Shown: in pieces, positions 1 through 5,615 of the stretch
Layout of the letters: every line of letters begins with the position of its first letter
How positions within the stretch are numbered: the stretch's first letter is position 1
Assembly: GCA_023488865.1 (NCBI GenBank)
Contig: JAMDDG010000066.1
Coordinates: 1 to 10,864, forward strand
Length of the DNA stretch: 10,864 bases
DNA from: Bacteroidota bacterium
GTDB taxonomy: Bacteria > Bacteroidota > Bacteroidia > Bacteroidales > Prolixibacteraceae
Direction: 5' to 3'
The notes under the pieces: model-generated
The model's input: the letters and a program-made list of their open reading frames with translations, nothing else
The model's database searches: none
Told to the model about the DNA's origin: nothing
Translations under genes and position numbers: made by a program

Positions 1-60
1 CTTTGTTGAGCCGGGGATTTTTTATTGGGATTAATCAGATTGATAGATTATAGGATTGAA

Positions 61-157
61 AAAGAGGCGTAGGGCTGGGAGAAAGAAGCGGAGAAACAGG
101 AAACTGGGAAACGGAGAAACAGAGAACACGGAAGGACGGGTCAGACCGAGGGAGGTT
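61..157 (+). repeat. Purine-rich degenerate 7-9 bp repeat
   Basis: The plus strand is about 80% or more purine and consists of loose tandem units of the type CGGAGAAA, CAGGAAA, CTGGGAAA, CGGAGAAA and CAGAGAA. The 10-mer ACGGAGAAAC at 111-120 is the exact reverse complement of 262-271, so this block and the pyrimidine tract near polA face each other as an imperfect inverted pair. A similar purine-rich block sits at 4698-4790. Confidence 0.6.
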
Positions 158-170
158 GGTCAGGCTCCAT

Positions 171-204
171 CTTCCCGGGGTGGAGCGCAGCGGAACCAAG
201 GGGG
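171..204. repeat. Copy A of GC-rich dispersed repeat (GGAGCGCAGCGGAACC)
   Basis: The core GGGGTGGAGCGCAGCGGAACC at about 177-197 closely matches GGGGTAGAGCGTAGCGGAACC at about 4983-5003. Both copies are non-coding. From memory, this kind of element is dispersed in many Bacteroidota genomes and its reverse strand is often mis-called as small ORFs reading like GFRYALP. This copy has lost the perfect outer stem that the 4980 copy has. Confidence 0.55.
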
Positions 205-248
205 TTACAATATCTGTCGCCGCTATACGGCTATACTCCTGGGGTGCG

Positions 249-294
249 CTCTCTCCGTCTCGTTTCTCCGTCCCTCCGTCTCTCCTCCCCCCCC
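249..294 (-). repeat. Purine-rich tract (minus strand) abutting the polA stop
   Basis: In the sense direction of polA, the TGA stop (295-297) is followed at once by eight G residues (287-294 on the complementary strand) and then a GGAGAGACGGAGGGACGGAG-like tract. The plus strand here is nearly all pyrimidine. It resembles the sense-strand purine tract after the prenyl synthase gene at 4698-4790. Confidence 0.55.
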
Positions 295-3060
295 TCAGTG
301 CGCCAGCAACCAGTTCTCAGCCGCCTCCATCTCCACTTCAAGGGGAACAACCAACTCGACCGCATGTTCCATCTCCTCTTTGACAATTTTCTTTACCACC
401 TCAGTCTCCGATTTCAGCAGGTCGAAGTTTAATTCGTCATGCACCTGCAGGTTCATCTTGGAAGCAATGTTCCCGGCATCGAACCTTTTTTGTATCCTAA
501 CCATGGCCACTTTGATGATATCAGCTGCCGAACCCTGGATGGGGGCATTGATAGCATTCCTTTCGGCAAAACCCCTGACCGCCGCATTTTCAGAGTTGAT
601 GTCTTTGAGGTAACGCCTTCTGCCCATGATCGTTTCAACATATCCCTTCTTGCGGGCTAATAAAATCTGTTCGTCCATGTACAATTTCACCTGCGCAAAA
701 TTGATAAAATAGTCGTCTATCAACTGCTTGGCTTCATTTCGGGGGATATTTAGCCGCTGCGCCAATCCAAAAGGCGAAATTCCGTAAATAATCCCAAAAT
801 TGGCGGTCTTGGCTTTTCTCCGCATATCAGAAGTTACCTGATCCAACGGAGTGTTGAAGATTTTGGCAGCCGTTGCAGCATGAATGTCTTCGCCGTGCGC
901 AAAGGCTTCGATCATCACTTTGTCACCCGACAAAGCCGCCATAATGCGCAGTTCGATCTGGGAATAGTCGGCCGATAAAAAGAGATGGTCCTGGTCGCTG
1001 GGCACGAAGGCTTTGCGTATCTCCCGGCCATTTTCGTCGCGGATTGGGATGTTCTGAAGGTTCGGATTGTTGGAGCTCAGCCTTCCGGTTACGGCAACGG
1101 TCTGATTGTATGAGGTATGAATCTTCCCGGTTTTAGGATTAATCAGTTTGGGCAACGACTCCACATAGGTGGAAAGCAGTTTTTTCAGTCCGCGGTGCTC
1201 CAGTATTTTCCCGATGATCGGATGGCGGTCCTGCAAAGTGACCAGCACTTCTTCGTTGGTAGAATATTGCTTGGTCTTGGTTTTCTTGGCTTTGGGATCG
1301 AGCAGCAGCTTGTCAAAAAGGATGTGCCCCAGTTGCTTGGGCGAAGAGATGTTGAACGGCTCACCTGCCATTCCGATGATTTCACTTTCGAGCCCGATGA
1401 TCTGCTCACGCAGGATGACGGCGTACTGATCGAGCGCTTTCACATCGATCTTCATCCCCGAAAGTTCCATTTCGATCAGCACCTTCAAAAGCGGCATCTC
1501 CACCTCTTCAAAAAGTGCAGTGACCTGGGCATCAAACATTTCCTTTTCCAGCAAAGGCTTTAGCTGCAAGGTGATGTCGGCATCTTCGCAGGCGTACTCC
1601 TTGATGGTCTGCGGATCGACCGAACGCATGGTGATCTGGTTTTTCCCCTTCCCTATCAGTTCAGACGTTTCAATTTTTTTGTAGCCAAGATAGATCTCGC
1701 TCAGGAAATCGAGGTTGTGGCGCAACTCCGGCTGAATAAGGTAATGCGCCACCATGGTGTCGAAGATCGGGCCGTGCAGTTTGATCCCGTACCCGGAAAG
1801 CACCAATGCGTCAAATTTGATGTTCTGGCCGACTTTGGTAATTTTTTCACTATCGAAGAGCGGCTTAAATTCAGACACGATCTGCCTCGCCAGCTTTTGA
1901 TCGGCAGGAACCGGAATAAAATAGGCTTCCCCTTTTTGGTAGCTTACTGAGATACCAACCAGCTGATCCATGAGCGGATCTAACCCGGTGGTCTCCGTAT
2001 CAAAACAAAACTCCTTCTGGTTAAAGAGTTCTTTGATCAGCTTAGCCCTCGCCTCTGCCCCTTCTACCAGATGGTACAAATGATGGTAGGAATGTATCTG
2101 CTCAAAATTGGAAGAGGCAGCGACCGTGGCTGTTTGTTCTTCGAAATCAAAAAGTGAGCCCTGCTGACTAACCGGTTTTGGGGCGACTACTTCGGCCTTC
2201 GGCATTTTTGAGAGCATATTCCGGAATTCGAGCTCCGAAAACAGCTCATTCAGCAACTGGTTATCCGGATCCTGACGGACCAACTCTTCCGGCGAATGGT
2301 TTAACGGGACTTCCACAATGATTTCGGCTAACTTCCTCGATAGCCGGACCTGCTCTTCAAAATTGACCAGGCTCTCTTTCTGTTTGCCTTTCAACTGGTC
2401 GATAGAGGCATAAACACCCTCGATATCTCCAAACTGTGCAATCAATTGCGTGGCGCCTTTGGTCCCGATGCCCGGGCAACCGGGAATATTATCGGACGAA
2501 TCGCCCATCAGTCCAAGCAGGTCGATTACCTGTTCCGGCCGGCTGATCTGAAAGTTTTCGCACACCTGGCTTACTCCCCAGATCTCCATCTCGTTGCCCA
2601 ATCGTTTGGGTTTGTACATGAAAATATTGGGCGAGACCAGTTGGGCATAGTCCTTGTCGGGAGTGACCATATAAACTTTGAAATCTTCTTTTTCGGCAGT
2701 TTTGGCCATCGTCCCGATCACATCGTCGGCTTCATAGCCGGTACATTCGAGCTTAGGAATCCGGTAGGCATCAATCAACCTGCGGATATAAGGAATGGCT
2801 ATTCGAATGGCTTCCGGCATGGCTTCGCGGGTTGCCTTGTATTCGCTGAAAAGCTCGTGACGGAAAGTAGGTCCGTGCAGGTCAAAGGCAACAGCCAAAT
2901 GGGTGGGTTGTTCCAATCTCAGAATCTGTTCAAGCGTATTGACAAATCCAAGGATAGCCGAAGTGTTCATTCCTTTGGAATTGACCCGCGGATTGTTGAT
3001 AAAAGCGAAATAGGAGCGGTAGATAAGCGCGTAAGCATCAATCAAAAATAGCTTTTTCAT
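295..3060 (-). CDS. polA: DNA polymerase I
   Basis: Family A DNA polymerase for Okazaki-fragment maturation and excision repair. At 921 aa it is close to E. coli Pol I (928 aa), with all three domains. The 5' nuclease (about 1-290) has EADDVIG (110-116), TPDKDYAQL (133-141) and a GDSSDNIPG helix-hairpin-helix region (186-194). The 3'-5' proofreading domain (about 335-510) keeps its full acidic set: D354, E356, D417, Y489 and D493. The polymerase domain (about 530-921) has motif A ADYSQIELR (D697), O-helix R747/K751/F755/Y759 and motif C VHDE (D875). Proofreading therefore looks intact, unlike in Taq polymerase. The linker carries QGSLF (300-304), a possible beta-clamp motif. The ATG start gives the family N-terminus KLFLIDAYALIYRSYFAF. 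The leader has no Shine-Dalgarno sequence. The gene appears monocistronic. F755 and the Y489/D493 pair are inferred from alignment with E. coli by eye. Confidence 0.98.
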   Translation of the reverse strand: MKKLFLIDAYALIYRSYFAFINNPRVNSKGMNTSAILGFVNTLEQILRLEQPTHLAVAFDLHGPTFRHELFSEYKATREAMPEAIRIAIPYIRRLIDAYRIPKLECTGYEADDVIGTMAKTAEKEDFKVYMVTPDKDYAQLVSPNIFMYKPKRLGNEMEIWGVSQVCENFQISRPEQVIDLLGLMGDSSDNIPGCPGIGTKGATQLIAQFGDIEGVYASIDQLKGKQKESLVNFEEQVRLSRKLAEIIVEVPLNHSPEELVRQDPDNQLLNELFSELEFRNMLSKMPKAEVVAPKPVSQQGSLFDFEEQTATVAASSNFEQIHSYHHLYHLVEGAEARAKLIKELFNQKEFCFDTETTGLDPLMDQLVGISVSYQKGEAYFIPVPADQKLARQIVSEFKPLFDSEKITKVGQNIKFDALVLSGYGIKLHGPIFDTMVAHYLIQPELRHNLDFLSEIYLGYKKIETSELIGKGKNQITMRSVDPQTIKEYACEDADITLQLKPLLEKEMFDAQVTALFEEVEMPLLKVLIEMELSGMKIDVKALDQYAVILREQIIGLESEIIGMAGEPFNISSPKQLGHILFDKLLLDPKAKKTKTKQYSTNEEVLVTLQDRHPIIGKILEHRGLKKLLSTYVESLPKLINPKTGKIHTSYNQTVAVTGRLSSNNPNLQNIPIRDENGREIRKAFVPSDQDHLFLSADYSQIELRIMAALSGDKVMIEAFAHGEDIHAATAAKIFNTPLDQVTSDMRRKAKTANFGIIYGISPFGLAQRLNIPRNEAKQLIDDYFINFAQVKLYMDEQILLARKKGYVETIMGRRRYLKDINSENAAVRGFAERNAINAPIQGSAADIIKVAMVRIQKRFDAGNIASKMNLQVHDELNFDLLKSETEVVKKIVKEEMEHAVELVVPLEVEMEAAENWLLAH

Positions 3061-3079
3061 CGAACAGTATTTATTGAAT

Positions 3080-3110
3080 CAAAGCTACTAAGTAATGGAC
3101 AATTGACAAT
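3080..3110 (-). promoter_or_regulatory. Predicted polA promoter (Bacteroidota type)
   Basis: On the minus strand TAGCTTTG (3080-3087) fits the Bacteroidota -7 consensus TAnnTTTG exactly. ATTG (3107-3110) lies 19 nt upstream as a 3-of-4 match to the TTTG -33 box. This predicts a very short leader of about 15 nt before the polA ATG. The -33 box falls inside a heptamer repeat. Confidence 0.45.
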
Positions 3111-3125
3111 GGACAATGGAGAATT
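3095..3125. repeat. Heptamer tandem repeat (ATGGACA)
   Basis: Four consecutive 7-bp units are visible: ATGGACA (3095-3101), ATTGACA (3102-3108), ATGGACA (3109-3115) and ATGGAGA (3116-3122), followed by ATT. The array sits directly upstream of polA and supplies the proposed -33 box. Confidence 0.75.
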
Positions 3126-3190
3126 ATCCAAACTGCTGATTATATGGGCTATCTGAAAATACGAATACCTGTACAACTAGCCTATCCGCT

Positions 3191-3230
3191 TAAAAAAAGA
3201 AGGGCCGGCAAATGTCTTGTCGGCCTTTTT
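3191..3230 (-). terminator. Intrinsic terminator of the arsR-type gene
   Basis: GGCCGGCAA (3203-3211) pairs with TTGTCGGCC (3217-3225) as a 9-bp stem with one G-T wobble and a 5-nt loop, and the A/T flanks extend the stem. In the minus direction the hairpin is followed by a T-rich run (complement of 3200-3191, seven consecutive T). It starts about 17 nt past the regulator's stop codon. The plus strand also has five T after the stem, so it could work both ways, but no plus-strand gene reads into it. Confidence 0.85.
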
Positions 3231-3246
3231 CCTAACAGGATCAATA

Positions 3247-3549
3247 CTAATCATTACACCCGCAACTGTCCACGCATTTGAGAATACCGCTAAGTCCCTC
3301 GTGTTTCAAGTAGTAATAGGTATTTTTTCCGTCGCGCGTCGAAGAGAGAACACCTTTGGATTTCAAAATTCCCAAATGATGTGAAGTGGCAGATTGCTCA
3401 ATGCCCAGACGTTCGTAAATTTCTGTGACCGTTAATTTTTTATTGCCTTCCAAAAAGCTGACAATGGTGATCCTCATCGGATGGGCTATCGCTTTTAACA
3501 ACTCTGCGGCAAGCGTCAACTTTTCCAAAGACTGTTCATTCGGATTCAT
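3247..3549 (-). CDS. ArsR/SmtB-type winged-helix regulator with C-terminal Cys cluster
   Basis: A 100-aa DNA-binding repressor of the ArsR family. Residues 12-30 (LTLAAELLKAIAHPMRITI) are the dimerisation and first helices typical of the family. Residues 39-66 form the helix-turn-helix with recognition segment EQSATSHHLGILKSKG, and 68-81 (LSSTRDGKNTYYYL) are the wing. The usual alpha-3 metal site ELCVCDL is absent. Instead the last nine residues contain C92, C96 and C98, so I infer a thiol- or metal-sensing tail; the ligand is unknown. The gene is divergent from the prenyl synthase and ends at its own terminator. A palindrome within its promoter suggests autorepression. There is no adjacent efflux pump, arsenate reductase or other obvious target. 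Confidence in the family is high; function is unresolved. Confidence 0.92.
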   Translation of the reverse strand: MNPNEQSLEKLTLAAELLKAIAHPMRITIVSFLEGNKKLTVTEIYERLGIEQSATSHHLGILKSKGVLSSTRDGKNTYYYLKHEGLSGILKCVDSCGCND

Positions 3550-3586
3550 GAAGTATAATGGATATATGTTTTGTAATTGAGAAATA

Positions 3587-3617
3587 CAAATATATAGATA
3601 ACCTATATTTTATCAAT
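3587..3617 (-). promoter_or_regulatory. Predicted promoter of the arsR-type gene
   Basis: On the minus strand TATATTTG (3587-3594) matches the -7 consensus TAnnTTTG, with ATTG (3614-3617) 19 nt upstream as the partial -33 box. The arrangement, including the ATTG variant and the 19-nt spacer, is the same as at polA. It lies 38 nt upstream of the start codon. Confidence 0.5.
3592..3608. promoter_or_regulatory. Candidate operator palindrome in the arsR promoter
   Basis: ATATAG-N5-CTATAT is a perfect 6-5-6 inverted repeat. It overlaps the last bases of the -7 box and the spacer of the arsR promoter. A second, wider symmetry, AAATATA (3588-3594) with TATATTT (3604-3610), shares nearly the same centre. 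AT-rich palindromes inside the promoter are the usual ArsR-family operator arrangement, so autoregulation is inferred. AT-richness makes chance symmetry easier. Confidence 0.4.
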
Positions 3618-3685
3618 AGAACAAATGGTTAAAATGTTTAATTTAGAATCGATACAAACAATCTTCCTTTTTGCTGAAAAAATAT

Positions 3686-3693
3686 TACTTTTG
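3686..3693 (+). promoter_or_regulatory. Predicted -7 box for the polyprenyl synthase gene
   Basis: TACTTTTG fits TAnnTTTG and lies 23 nt before the ATG, giving a leader of roughly 15-18 nt. No good TTTG -33 element is found at the expected distance, so only the -7 part is supported. Confidence 0.4.
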
Positions 3694-3716
3694 ATAAAAG
3701 AAACAGCGATTAAAGC

Positions 3717-4691
3717 ATGGCCTTAAAAAATGAAATTATTGCTCCGGTTGAAGCAGAATTAAGTCGGTTCGAACCCTATTTCAAAAAATCGACCAAGAGT
3801 TCAGTCCCGTTGCTGGATACCGTCATGAATTATATTCTCCGGCGCAAAGGGAAACAGATGAGGCCAATTCTGGTTTTTCTGTCTGCCAAGCTGAATGGCG
3901 AATTCAACGAACGAACTTATCATGCAGCGCTGACCGTTGAATTACTGCATACCGCTACCCTGGTACACGATGATGTTGTGGATGAATCTTACCAGCGGAG
4001 AGGTTTTTTCTCCGTAAATGCCATCTGGAAAAACAAAATTGCCGTATTGGTTGGGGATTTCATATTGGCCAAAGGGTTGTTGTGGTCGATCGAGCACAAA
4101 GATTACGATATCCTGAATTTTATCTCTTCCGCTGTGCGGGAGATGAGCGAAGGCGAACTCCTTCAGATCCAGAAAGCCCGAAAGCTGGATATCACAGAAG
4201 AGGTTTACTTCGAAATTATCCGCAAAAAAACGGCTTCGTTAATGGCTACCAGCGCAGCAGTCGGGACCTGCTCTGTCACGGAAGATGTTGAAACCATCGA
4301 GCGGATGCGCCTGTTTGGGGAGTATGCCGGAATCGCTTTTCAGATCAAGGACGACCTTTTTGATTTTCAAAAATCCAACTTGCTGGGGAAACCTACCGGG
4401 AACGATCTGCATGAGAAGAAGATCACCTTGCCTCTGATCTATGCCCTCAACCAGGGCAGTTCGTCCGAGAAGCGGACCATCCTGAACATCGTCCGGAAGA
4501 AAAATAAATCGGTCTCAGACCTTTCCGAAGTAGCCCGGTTTATCTCCTCAAAAGGTGGATTTGACTACGCAGAGAAAGTGATGCAGGAGTACCACCAAAA
4601 AGCCCTGGCCCAGTTAGCCGTTTACCCCGACTCGGAATACAAGAGGGCGCTGGTGGCCTTCGTGGAATACATTACCACAAGAGAAAACTAA
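3717..4691 (+). CDS. Long-chain polyprenyl diphosphate synthase
   Basis: A trans-prenyltransferase of 324 aa, the usual length for IspB/octaprenyl-type enzymes. It condenses isopentenyl diphosphate onto an allylic primer to make the isoprenoid tail of the respiratory quinone. GKQMRP (45-50) binds diphosphate. The first Asp-rich motif is DDVVD (85-89), followed by R94-R95, and the second is DDLFD (212-216) in the context FQIKDDLFDF. Residue 80, five before the first motif, is Ala rather than an aromatic, which in this family goes with long-chain rather than C15/C20 products. I infer a C35-C40 product, probably for menaquinone; exact chain length cannot be read from sequence. The ATG start sits just downstream of a -7 box. 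The gene is transcribed alone, divergent from the ArsR-type gene. A purine-rich repeat begins 7 nt after its stop. Confidence 0.95.
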   Translation: MALKNEIIAPVEAELSRFEPYFKKSTKSSVPLLDTVMNYILRRKGKQMRPILVFLSAKLNGEFNERTYHAALTVELLHTATLVHDDVVDESYQRRGFFSVNAIWKNKIAVLVGDFILAKGLLWSIEHKDYDILNFISSAVREMSEGELLQIQKARKLDITEEVYFEIIRKKTASLMATSAAVGTCSVTEDVETIERMRLFGEYAGIAFQIKDDLFDFQKSNLLGKPTGNDLHEKKITLPLIYALNQGSSSEKRTILNIVRKKNKSVSDLSEVARFISSKGGFDYAEKVMQEYHQKALAQLAVYPDSEYKRALVAFVEYITTREN

Positions 4692-4697
4692 CGTGTG

Positions 4698-4790
4698 AAA
4701 AAGGAAGCAAAGAAACGGGGAAACGGAGAGGGGGAGATCAGGAGAAGTGGAGAGTTGAGAACTGAGAGTTAGGAACTGGGAAGATGAGAC
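4698..4790 (+). repeat. Purine-rich degenerate repeat after prenyl synthase
   Basis: The plus strand is overwhelmingly A/G, with recurring GGGAAACGGAGA, GGAGAAGTGGAGAG and GAGAACTGAGAG motifs of about 7-9 bp. It starts 7 nt past the stop codon in the sense direction of the gene. It resembles the block at 61-157 and the sense-strand tract after polA. Confidence 0.6.
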
Positions 4791-4797
4791 CGGGTAG

Positions 4798-4832
4798 AGA
4801 CGTTGCATGCAACATCTATTCATGCAACGTCT
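4798..4832. repeat. Perfect 12-bp inverted repeat (AGACGTTGCATG)
   Basis: AGACGTTGCATG (4798-4809) is exactly complementary to CATGCAACGTCT (4821-4832) across an 11-nt loop. The left arm also forms an internal palindrome GTTGCATGCAAC (4802-4813). ATGCAACATCT (4807-4817) repeats directly as ATGCAACGTCT (4822-4832) with one change. The structure looks like a REP-type element that has gained an extra half-unit. There is no U-tract, so it is not a canonical terminator. Confidence 0.75.
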
Positions 4833-4851
4833 GTTCTTTGAGCAAAGCGAT

Positions 4852-4870
4852 CCCTGAGCCTGTCGAAGGG
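4852..4870. repeat. CCCTGAGC...GTCGAAGGG dispersed repeat, copy 1
   Basis: CCCTGAGCCTGTCGAAGGG. From memory this 19-mer and its variants are scattered through intergenic DNA of many unrelated bacteria and produce spurious ORFs reading like PSTGSG. It has short terminal symmetry (CCCT/AGGG). Confidence 0.7.
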
Positions 4871-4905
4871 TCTAAGGATTTCAAATCATGCAAGAAACTG
4901 CCGGT

Positions 4906-4924
4906 CCCTGAGCTTGTCGAAGGG
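4906..4924. repeat. CCCTGAGC...GTCGAAGGG dispersed repeat, copy 2
   Basis: CCCTGAGCTTGTCGAAGGG differs from copy 1, 35 bp away, by one base (C to T at position 9). It is followed directly by a partial third unit, GTCGAAGGGG (4925-4934). All are in the same orientation. Confidence 0.7.
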
Positions 4925-4977
4925 GTCGAAGGGGAAGAGTGCAACCTGGGGTTTAACCGCGTCGGCGACATTTTGGT

Positions 4978-5010
4978 AGCCAGGGGTAGAGCGTAGCGGA
5001 ACCCCTGGTT
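4978..5010. repeat. Copy B of GC-rich dispersed repeat, with intact hairpin
   Basis: CCAGGGGT (4980-4987) pairs perfectly with ACCCCTGG (5001-5008). The flanks add a G-T and an A-T pair, and the 13-nt loop is AGAGCGTAGCGGA. The core matches the copy at 171-204. There is no T-run on either side, so termination is not indicated. Confidence 0.65.
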
Positions 5011-5130
5011 GATAAATCCAGAAAGACCACCGTCCGCGGAAAACATCAAAAAATGAAATACTACCATTTCGGACGGAATGGATACAAAATTTAAATGAAG
5101 CCTCCCCTAATCCTTTAAATCACAATTGAA

Positions 5131-5610
5131 TCAGCCAACCTTCGCTACCATTACCACATAATTCTTGCCGTACTTCTTGGCACACTTCGGGCAGGTCGTG
5201 TACCAGGCATAGACCTTCGGTTCTTGGTACCCTTTTTCATTCAAACCCTGTTCGAAGTCCTTGAACCATTTACCGGTATCCTTAAACGGGCCTTCATAAA
5301 CTTTACTGTAGAATTTTCCGCTAAAAACCTGGTTTTCGAGCGTGGAAACTTTCTTATCTACAGAGATATAGAGATCCATATTCCATTGGGACGTATGATC
5401 AGACAAGCAAATCCCTTCAGACCAGTCGGCGCCGGCTTCCCGGATCTTTTTGTCCATCTTTTTCATTACACTGCCAAAGTTCATTGGCATATAAAAGAGC
5501 GTAAAAACGGAACTTTTGACAAATACTTTGTCGTTCCATTCGAAATTCACGTCATCCCAGGGAATGGGATCGAATTTCGGGCAACAGATTGGATTATTTG
5601 CGTTTTCCAT
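5131..5610 (-). CDS. GyrI-like / effector-binding-fold small protein, function unknown
   Basis: A 159-aa soluble protein with no signal peptide or membrane segment. I do not recognise a named family with certainty. The segment FSGKFYSKVYEGPFKDTGKW (96-115) followed by FKDFEQGLNEKGY resembles the core of GyrI-like/SOUL-type small-molecule-binding domains (aromatic-x-Gly-Pro-(Y/F), then an amphipathic helix). Some members of that fold bind ligands; some hydrolyse cyclopropanoid toxins. Two Cys pairs, C9-C10 in ICCPKF and C140/C143 in TTCPKC, could form a zinc or redox site; this is inference. It starts 5 nt after the deoC stop codon, so it is probably co-transcribed and translationally coupled with deoC. 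Its role may relate to deoxynucleoside metabolism, but neighbourhood is the only evidence. The N-terminus is Met followed by polar residues; no better upstream start exists inside the gap. Confidence 0.85.
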   Translation of the reverse strand: MENANNPICCPKFDPIPWDDVNFEWNDKVFVKSSVFTLFYMPMNFGSVMKKMDKKIREAGADWSEGICLSDHTSQWNMDLYISVDKKVSTLENQVFSGKFYSKVYEGPFKDTGKWFKDFEQGLNEKGYQEPKVYAWYTTCPKCAKKYGKNYVVMVAKVG

Positions 5611-5615
5611 GATTC

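Larger units (their letters stand above)
1..294. other. Non-coding region downstream of polA
   Basis: This stretch lies beyond the polA stop codon and I find no credible gene in it. Positions 1-60 are AT-rich with nothing recognisable. Positions 61-157 are a purine-rich degenerate repeat, 171-204 carry a GC-rich repeat that recurs near 4980, 219-231 form a small hairpin (GCCG/CGGC around CTATA), and 249-294 are almost pure pyrimidine. Open frames across it are low-complexity and overlap the end of polA. No intrinsic terminator with a U-tract is visible for polA. Confidence 0.7.
4692..5130. other. Repeat-filled gap between convergent genes
   Basis: No gene is supported in these 439 bp. The region holds, in order: a purine tract (4698-4790), a perfect 12-bp inverted repeat (4798-4832), two copies of a CCCTGAGC-type dispersed repeat (4852-4870 and 4906-4924) with a partial third (GTCGAAGGGG, 4925-4934), and a GC-rich hairpin (4978-5010). 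Loosely symmetric CCGTCCG (5030-5036) and CGGACGG (5070-5076) and an AT-rich tail follow. A 13-codon frame at 5053-5094 is noted but not called. No U-tract terminator is apparent for either flanking gene. Confidence 0.75.

Noticed and set aside
61..294. CRISPR array or phase-variation cassette in the repeats
   Set aside because: Units are degenerate, 7-9 bp, without regular spacers, and no invertase or cas gene is nearby.
56..613. 185-aa plus-strand open frame over the end of polA
   Set aside because: Low-complexity Arg/Lys-rich start from the purine repeat, and the rest is antisense to the conserved C-terminus of polA.
2446..3051. 201-aa plus-strand open frame opposite the polA 5' nuclease
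   Set aside because: Antisense shadow of a strongly conserved gene, with no recognisable domain or start signal.
4798..4832. Terminator for the prenyl synthase gene
   Set aside because: The stem is perfect but is followed by GTTCTTTGAGC, not a U-tract, and it looks like a dispersed palindrome.
4784..5067. Open frames of 70 aa (plus) and 83 aa (minus) in the repeat gap
   Set aside because: They translate the dispersed repeats (stretches like PSTSSGTG and GFRYALP), a known type of spurious ORF, and have no domain or promoter.
5053..5094. 13-codon frame ATG to TAA (MKYYHFGRNGYKI)
   Set aside because: Too short to support, with no promoter or leader signal. It lies in repeat-rich DNA and may be part of the dispersed element.
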